Below are positions 13,107-15,575 of a DNA stretch of 15,575 nt, in pieces. Both the position numbers and the translations under genes were made by a program. The number at the start of each line of letters is the position of its first letter. Position 1 is the first letter of the stretch. Below the pieces are notes generated by a model. It did not search any database and was not told the DNA's origin. It saw only the letters and a list, made by a program, of their open reading frames with translations. The stretch lies in assembly GCA_946613705.1 (NCBI GenBank), contig CAMOFU010000026.1, positions 1 through 15,575 on the forward strand. The letters run 5' to 3'. This stretch comes from an uncultured Clostridia bacterium (GTDB lineage: Bacteria > Bacillota > Clostridia > Oscillospirales > Ruminococcaceae).

Positions 13107-13434
13107 AACACTTACCTCCATACAATATTTAAAAGATTTGATCTGAAGCTTCGGATCACCGATCATATAAAAAAGCCCGTCTCCTGTAAGAGACGAGCAT
13201 ATACCCGTGATACCACTCTCATTTGCACACACGTCACCGCCTGTGCCTCTGCCGCATCTGACAATGCGTGCTCTGTAACGGGAGCACCCGTATAAAACTA
13301 CTGGGCTTTCATTTTATCTGCTCGGGGACGAGTTATAGCATACTGCCCTTACTGCCTTTCACCAAACGGCAGCTCTCTTTGACTGAAACAGCAGGCCTTT
13401 TTTCCCTTCACTGCATTTAAGCATATATTTTGTT
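13107..13434 (-). ncRNA. T-box riboswitch leader of leuA (leucine type)
   Basis: This transcribed leader has the standard T-box order on the minus strand. Stem I includes AGAGAGCTGCC...GGTGAAAGGCAG (about 13379-13351). A specifier region reads AACTCGTCCCCGAG, in which CTC (13332-13330) is a leucine codon. A stem III-like hairpin, ACGGG-TGCT-CCCGT, lies at 13291-13278. The T-box sequence GAGTGGTATCACGGG is at 13218-13204. In the antiterminator, ACGGG (13208-13204) pairs with CTCGT (13197-13193). The competing terminator follows. The bulge reads TGGT, which pairs with an ACCA end, meaning discriminator A73, as tRNA-Leu has. Uncharged tRNA-Leu should therefore stabilise the antiterminator and allow leuA expression. 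The specifier phase is by analogy; a Ser reading (TCG) is possible but fits neither A73 nor the gene. Confidence 0.93.
13169..13198 (-). terminator. Attenuator terminator of the leuA T-box
   Basis: GCTCGTCTC and GGAGACGGGC form a 9-bp stem with a short TTACA loop, followed by TTTTTT (13174-13169). The left arm is shared with the antiterminator. It lies 62 nt before the leuA ATG. Confidence 0.9.
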
Positions 13435-13440
13435 TAATAT

Positions 13441-13470
13441 ATTATACTATACAGCAATATGAACTGTCAA
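13441..13470 (-). promoter_or_regulatory. Promoter of the leuA T-box transcript
   Basis: TTGACA (13470-13465), 18 nt, TATAAT (13446-13441) on the minus strand, with the transcript start expected near 13434, about 330 nt before the leuA ATG. It diverges from the carboxyltransferase promoter. Confidence 0.85.
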
Positions 13471-13536
13471 GGCTGTTCATTATTTTTTTACAAATCATCA
13501 AATGACAATTGTTACGAAATTGTAAAAAGTCTGATT

Positions 13537-13628
13537 ACGGCCCGAAATGCTCTTGTAAATCTTTACGAATAAGAGTATAATTAAAATGTATTGTTATGGG
13601 CTTGCGGTAATCATGGAGCACGGCCCGA
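13537..13628. repeat. Direct repeat ACGGCCCGA on both sides of a promoter
   Basis: ACGGCCCGA occurs at 13537-13545, just before the -35 box at 13553, and again at 13620-13628, between the predicted start and the ribosome site at 13641. The copies are 83 nt apart. A GC-rich 9-mer repeated in an AT-rich leader suggests paired regulator sites, but no known operator is recognised. Confidence 0.35.
13553..13581 (+). promoter_or_regulatory. Promoter of the carboxyltransferase operon
   Basis: TTGTAA (13553-13558), 17 nt, TATAAT (13576-13581). It has the same boxes and spacing as the oadG promoter at 5620. The leader is about 70 nt. Confidence 0.75.
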
Positions 13629-13655
13629 TTATAATTGAATGGAGGAAAAAACTGT

Positions 13656-15038
13656 ATGTCTCAGAAAAATCTGACTCTTGCAGAGCTTCAGCAGCTGAGT
13701 GCTGCGGATTCCGCTGCGGGAAAACGACTGACATATTTGTTTGATGACGGGTCATTTACAGAGCTCGATCAGTTTGCTGTCTCAGGCTCGGAGCTGAGCG
13801 GGGTAGTGACTGCTTACGGTTATTGCAACGGTGAACCCGTTTATGCTTTTGCGCAGGACCCTGCCGTTAAGGGAGGTGCGATGAGCAAGGTGCAGGCCGA
13901 CAAGATCACAAAGCTTTTTGATCTTGCTGCTAAGACGGGTGTTCCCGTGGTCGGGATATACGATTCTAACGGTGCAGATCTGAATGACGGCTTTGCGGCT
14001 ATGAATGCATATGGCGAGCTGCTTATGTGGAGCAGCAATCTTTCGGGTGTTGTTCCGCAGATAGCTGTTGTTGCAGGCGTTTGCTCGGGCGCTGCCGCAA
14101 TGCTTGCCGAGAGCGCCGATCTTACTGTACTTACGAAAAATGCAGAGCTTTATGTCGCTTCCAACAGCGGTATAAAGAATCCTGCCGAGAATGCAGCAAA
14201 GAACGGTACGGCTGCTCTTGTGTGCGAGGATGATAAGGCTGCTGTTGAAGCTGCTAAAGCGCTGCTGATGAAGCTGCCGCTCAACAATCTCTCGCCCGTT
14301 CCCGTGTTTGAGTTTGATGCTCCCGATACTGCTGTCGGCAGCGATGCCGAGGGGATCGCAAAGGCGGTCTTCGATGCTGAGAGCGTTACAGAGGTATATG
14401 CCGATTACGGAAATGCCGCATATACTGCGTTTGCTTCTCTTAACGGTTCTGCCGTAGGTGTACTGGCGACAAATAAGTCTGCCGAAAAGCTTACTGCCGA
14501 TGATGCTTCCAAGCTTGCACGTTTTGTCCGTACCTGTGATGCTTTTGCAGTACCTGTTGTTACCTTTATCGATACAGAGGGCTTCGCTGCCGATGATGAT
14601 ACCGAGGCCGCGGGTGCTGTAAAGAGCATGGCAAAGCTTGCTCACGCTTATGCTGAGGCGACAACGATCAAGCTTGCAGTTGTAACAGGCAAGGCTTACG
14701 GTTCGGCTTATATCGCTCTTGCGGGCAAGGGCGCCAATGCTGATATGGTGTTTGCAGTGCCTGATGCTGTGATCTCACCTCTTGCACCGCTTGCAGCTGT
14801 TGAGTTCCTGCATCATGACGAGCTCAAGGGCGCTGACGACCTTAACGCAAAAAGAAATGAGCTTGCCGCAAAATACGAGAGGGAAGAGGCTTCCGCCGCT
14901 GCTGCTGCTCAGCATGGCTGTGTTGACGGTATTATCGCTCCCGAGGGCATCAGGGCAGCTCTTATAAATGCTGCCGATATCCTGGCAGGGAAGCGGATCT
15001 CCAGACTTCCCAAAAAGCATTCAAATATCCAGCTTTGA
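13656..15038 (+). CDS. Divergent acyl-CoA-type carboxyltransferase subunit (MmdA/12S/PccB-like)
   Basis: The 460-residue protein has the twin crotonase-type domains of the acyl-CoA carboxylase beta / methylmalonyl-CoA decarboxylase alpha / transcarboxylase 12S family. Recognisable segments are LFDDGSFTELDQF (28-40), GVVTAYGYCNGEPVYAFAQD (49-68), DKITKLFDLAAKTGVPVVGI (82-101), SGVVPQIAVVAGVCSGAAA (130-148), FVRTCDAFAVPVVTFID (290-306) and GKAYGSAYIAL (345-355). It would move carboxyl between biotin and an acyl-CoA. It is unusual: the DSGGARIQEG motif of homologues reads DSNGADLNDG (103-112), the region after Val168 is shortened, and the PGF-PGT loop is replaced by EGFAADDD. The ATG at 13656 lies 10 nt after GGAGG (13641-13645). 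The biotin carrier gene follows after 37 nt. CoA substrate and activity are uncertain. Confidence 0.85.
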   Translation: MSQKNLTLAELQQLSAADSAAGKRLTYLFDDGSFTELDQFAVSGSELSGVVTAYGYCNGEPVYAFAQDPAVKGGAMSKVQADKITKLFDLAAKTGVPVVGIYDSNGADLNDGFAAMNAYGELLMWSSNLSGVVPQIAVVAGVCSGAAAMLAESADLTVLTKNAELYVASNSGIKNPAENAAKNGTAALVCEDDKAAVEAAKALLMKLPLNNLSPVPVFEFDAPDTAVGSDAEGIAKAVFDAESVTEVYADYGNAAYTAFASLNGSAVGVLATNKSAEKLTADDASKLARFVRTCDAFAVPVVTFIDTEGFAADDDTEAAGAVKSMAKLAHAYAEATTIKLAVVTGKAYGSAYIALAGKGANADMVFAVPDAVISPLAPLAAVEFLHHDELKGADDLNAKRNELAAKYEREEASAAAAAQHGCVDGIIAPEGIRAALINAADILAGKRISRLPKKHSNIQL

Positions 15039-15075
15039 TGATTTGATTAATAAATGAGATTGGTGGTTATGTAAA

Positions 15076-15441
15076 ATGAAAAGATACAGCATTACAGTTA
15101 ATGGCAAGGCATATGATGTTGCGGTAGAGGAGCTGTCTGCCGATGCGGCTGCACCCGTCGCTGCTCCCGCACCCGCTGCGGCACCCAAGGCCGCTGCCCC
15201 CGCACCTGCGGCAGCTCCTGTTGCCGACGGTACAAAGATCACAGCTCCGATGCCGGGTACTATCCTCGATGTAAAGGTAGCTGTAGGTGATTCCGTGAAG
15301 GCAGGTCAGGCATTGTTTGTGCTCGAAGCTATGAAGATGGAGAACGACGTAAACTCTCCCGCTGACGGCAAGGTGCTCAGCATCAACACTACAAAGGGAA
15401 CAGCAGTCGAGACAGGAACAGTTCTTGCTGTTATCGGCTGA
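15076..15441 (+). CDS. Biotin carboxyl carrier protein (1.3S / gamma-like)
   Basis: The 121-residue protein has a short N-terminal segment (KRYSITVNGKAYDVAVEEL) typical of decarboxylase/transcarboxylase biotin carriers. A flexible Ala-Pro linker follows (about 22-50), then a biotinyl domain (54-121) with TAPMPGTILDVKVAVGDSV and the EAMKMEN motif. Lys87 is the expected biotinylation site. It should shuttle carboxyl groups between the carboxyltransferases encoded on either side, and possibly to the OadB-like membrane subunit. A GGTGGT site (15061-15066) lies 9 nt before the ATG. The linker length and N-terminus resemble MmdC or the propionibacterial 1.3S subunit more than AccB of fatty acid synthesis. 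The next gene begins 22 nt after the stop. Confidence 0.95.
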   Translation: MKRYSITVNGKAYDVAVEELSADAAAPVAAPAPAAAPKAAAPAPAAAPVADGTKITAPMPGTILDVKVAVGDSVKAGQALFVLEAMKMENDVNSPADGKVLSINTTKGTAVETGTVLAVIG

Positions 15442-15463
15442 ACGAAAGGACGGTCACAGATAA

Positions 15464-15575
15464 ATGGGAAAGCTCAAGATAACAGAGACCGCACTTCGTG
15501 ATGCGCATCAGTCTCTGATAGCTACAAGAATGTCCATCGACGATATGAAGCCTATCCTTTCGCAGATGGATAAGA
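15464..15575 (+). CDS. oadA: Oxaloacetate/pyruvate-type carboxyltransferase subunit (OadA/PycB/5S-like), 3' partial
   Basis: Only the first 37 residues are in the window; the frame is open to the right edge. They contain the start of the HMGL-like barrel: ITETALRDAHQSLIATRM, in which the RDAHQS element carries a metal-ligand Asp of the pyruvate carboxylase / OadA / transcarboxylase 5S family. Full-length members transfer carboxyl between carboxybiotin and pyruvate/oxaloacetate. AAGGA (15445-15449) lies 14 nt before the ATG, a rather long gap. It is the third gene of the operon with the acyl-CoA-type subunit and the biotin carrier. OadA, PycB and 5S cannot be told apart from this piece, nor can one see whether a C-terminal biotin domain is present. 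Confidence 0.85.
   Translation, partial: MGKLKITETALRDAHQSLIATRMSIDDMKPILSQMDK

Noticed and set aside
13107..13232. N-terminal extension of LeuA
   Set aside because: The open frame enters the T-box antiterminator and terminator; the ATG at 13106 has a proper GGAGG site and gives a normal LeuA N-terminus.
12231..13295. 354-codon plus-strand frame
   Set aside because: It is antisense to leuA and its T-box leader, with no family signature and no ribosome site; leuA is unmistakable.
13782..14645. 287-codon minus-strand frame
   Set aside because: Antisense of the carboxyltransferase gene; no start signal or family match.
1..15575. CRISPR arrays, tRNA or rRNA genes, insertion sequences, phage genes
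   Set aside because: No spaced direct repeats of the right size, no cloverleaf or CCA-ended gene, no transposase or integrase signature were seen.

Overview
The window looks like chromosomal DNA of a Ruminococcus-like anaerobic clostridium (Oscillospiraceae/Ruminococcaceae). This is inferred from the mid-range GC content, strong SD sites, textbook sigma-A promoters, T-box control of a leucine gene, a Ser/Asn-rich surface-protein linker and a biotin-dependent sodium-pump decarboxylase gene set. No rRNA, tRNA, IS element, phage gene or CRISPR array was seen.

Layout. (1) 1-3033, minus strand: the N-terminal part of a membrane-anchored protein with a long Ser-rich linker. Upstream of it lies a tight four-gene operon: a small basic protein, a two-TM protein, a flavin-reductase-like FMN protein and an exported zinc-dependent phospholipase C-like enzyme, joined by ATGA overlaps or a 4-nt gap. 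(2) 3212-5033, plus: a cyclic-di-GMP protein with a degenerate GGDEF and an intact EAL domain, with its own promoter and terminator. (3) 5076-7560, plus: an unrecognised small protein, then oadG-oadB, the membrane subunits of a Na+-pumping decarboxylase. (4) 7541-9546, plus: an ECF sigma factor overlapped by a membrane-anchored putative anti-sigma protein whose outer part appears to hold three related repeats. (5) 9578-10938, plus: yfbR (HD-domain 5'-nucleotidase) and rpe (ribulose-phosphate 3-epimerase). (6) 10883-13470, minus: a short MecA-like ClpC adaptor, then leuA behind a complete leucine-type T-box leader. (7) 13553-15575, plus: a divergent acyl-CoA-type carboxyltransferase subunit, a biotin carrier protein and the start of an oxaloacetate/pyruvate-type carboxyltransferase (OadA/PycB/5S-like), cut by the window edge.

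Blocks 3 and 7 probably work together. Carboxyltransferase, biotin carrier, gamma and beta subunits together would make a Na+-translocating decarboxylase. However, the soluble operon carries both an acyl-CoA-type and an oxaloacetate-type carboxyltransferase around one biotin carrier, as in a propionibacterial 12S/1.3S/5S transcarboxylase. Both blocks have TTGTAA-N17-TATAAT promoters, which suggests co-expression.

The most interesting leads are this split, dual-carboxyltransferase arrangement with a strongly diverged acyl-CoA-type subunit, the triplicated sensor domain of the putative anti-sigma protein, and the phospholipase C operon. Most other genes are recognisable families.
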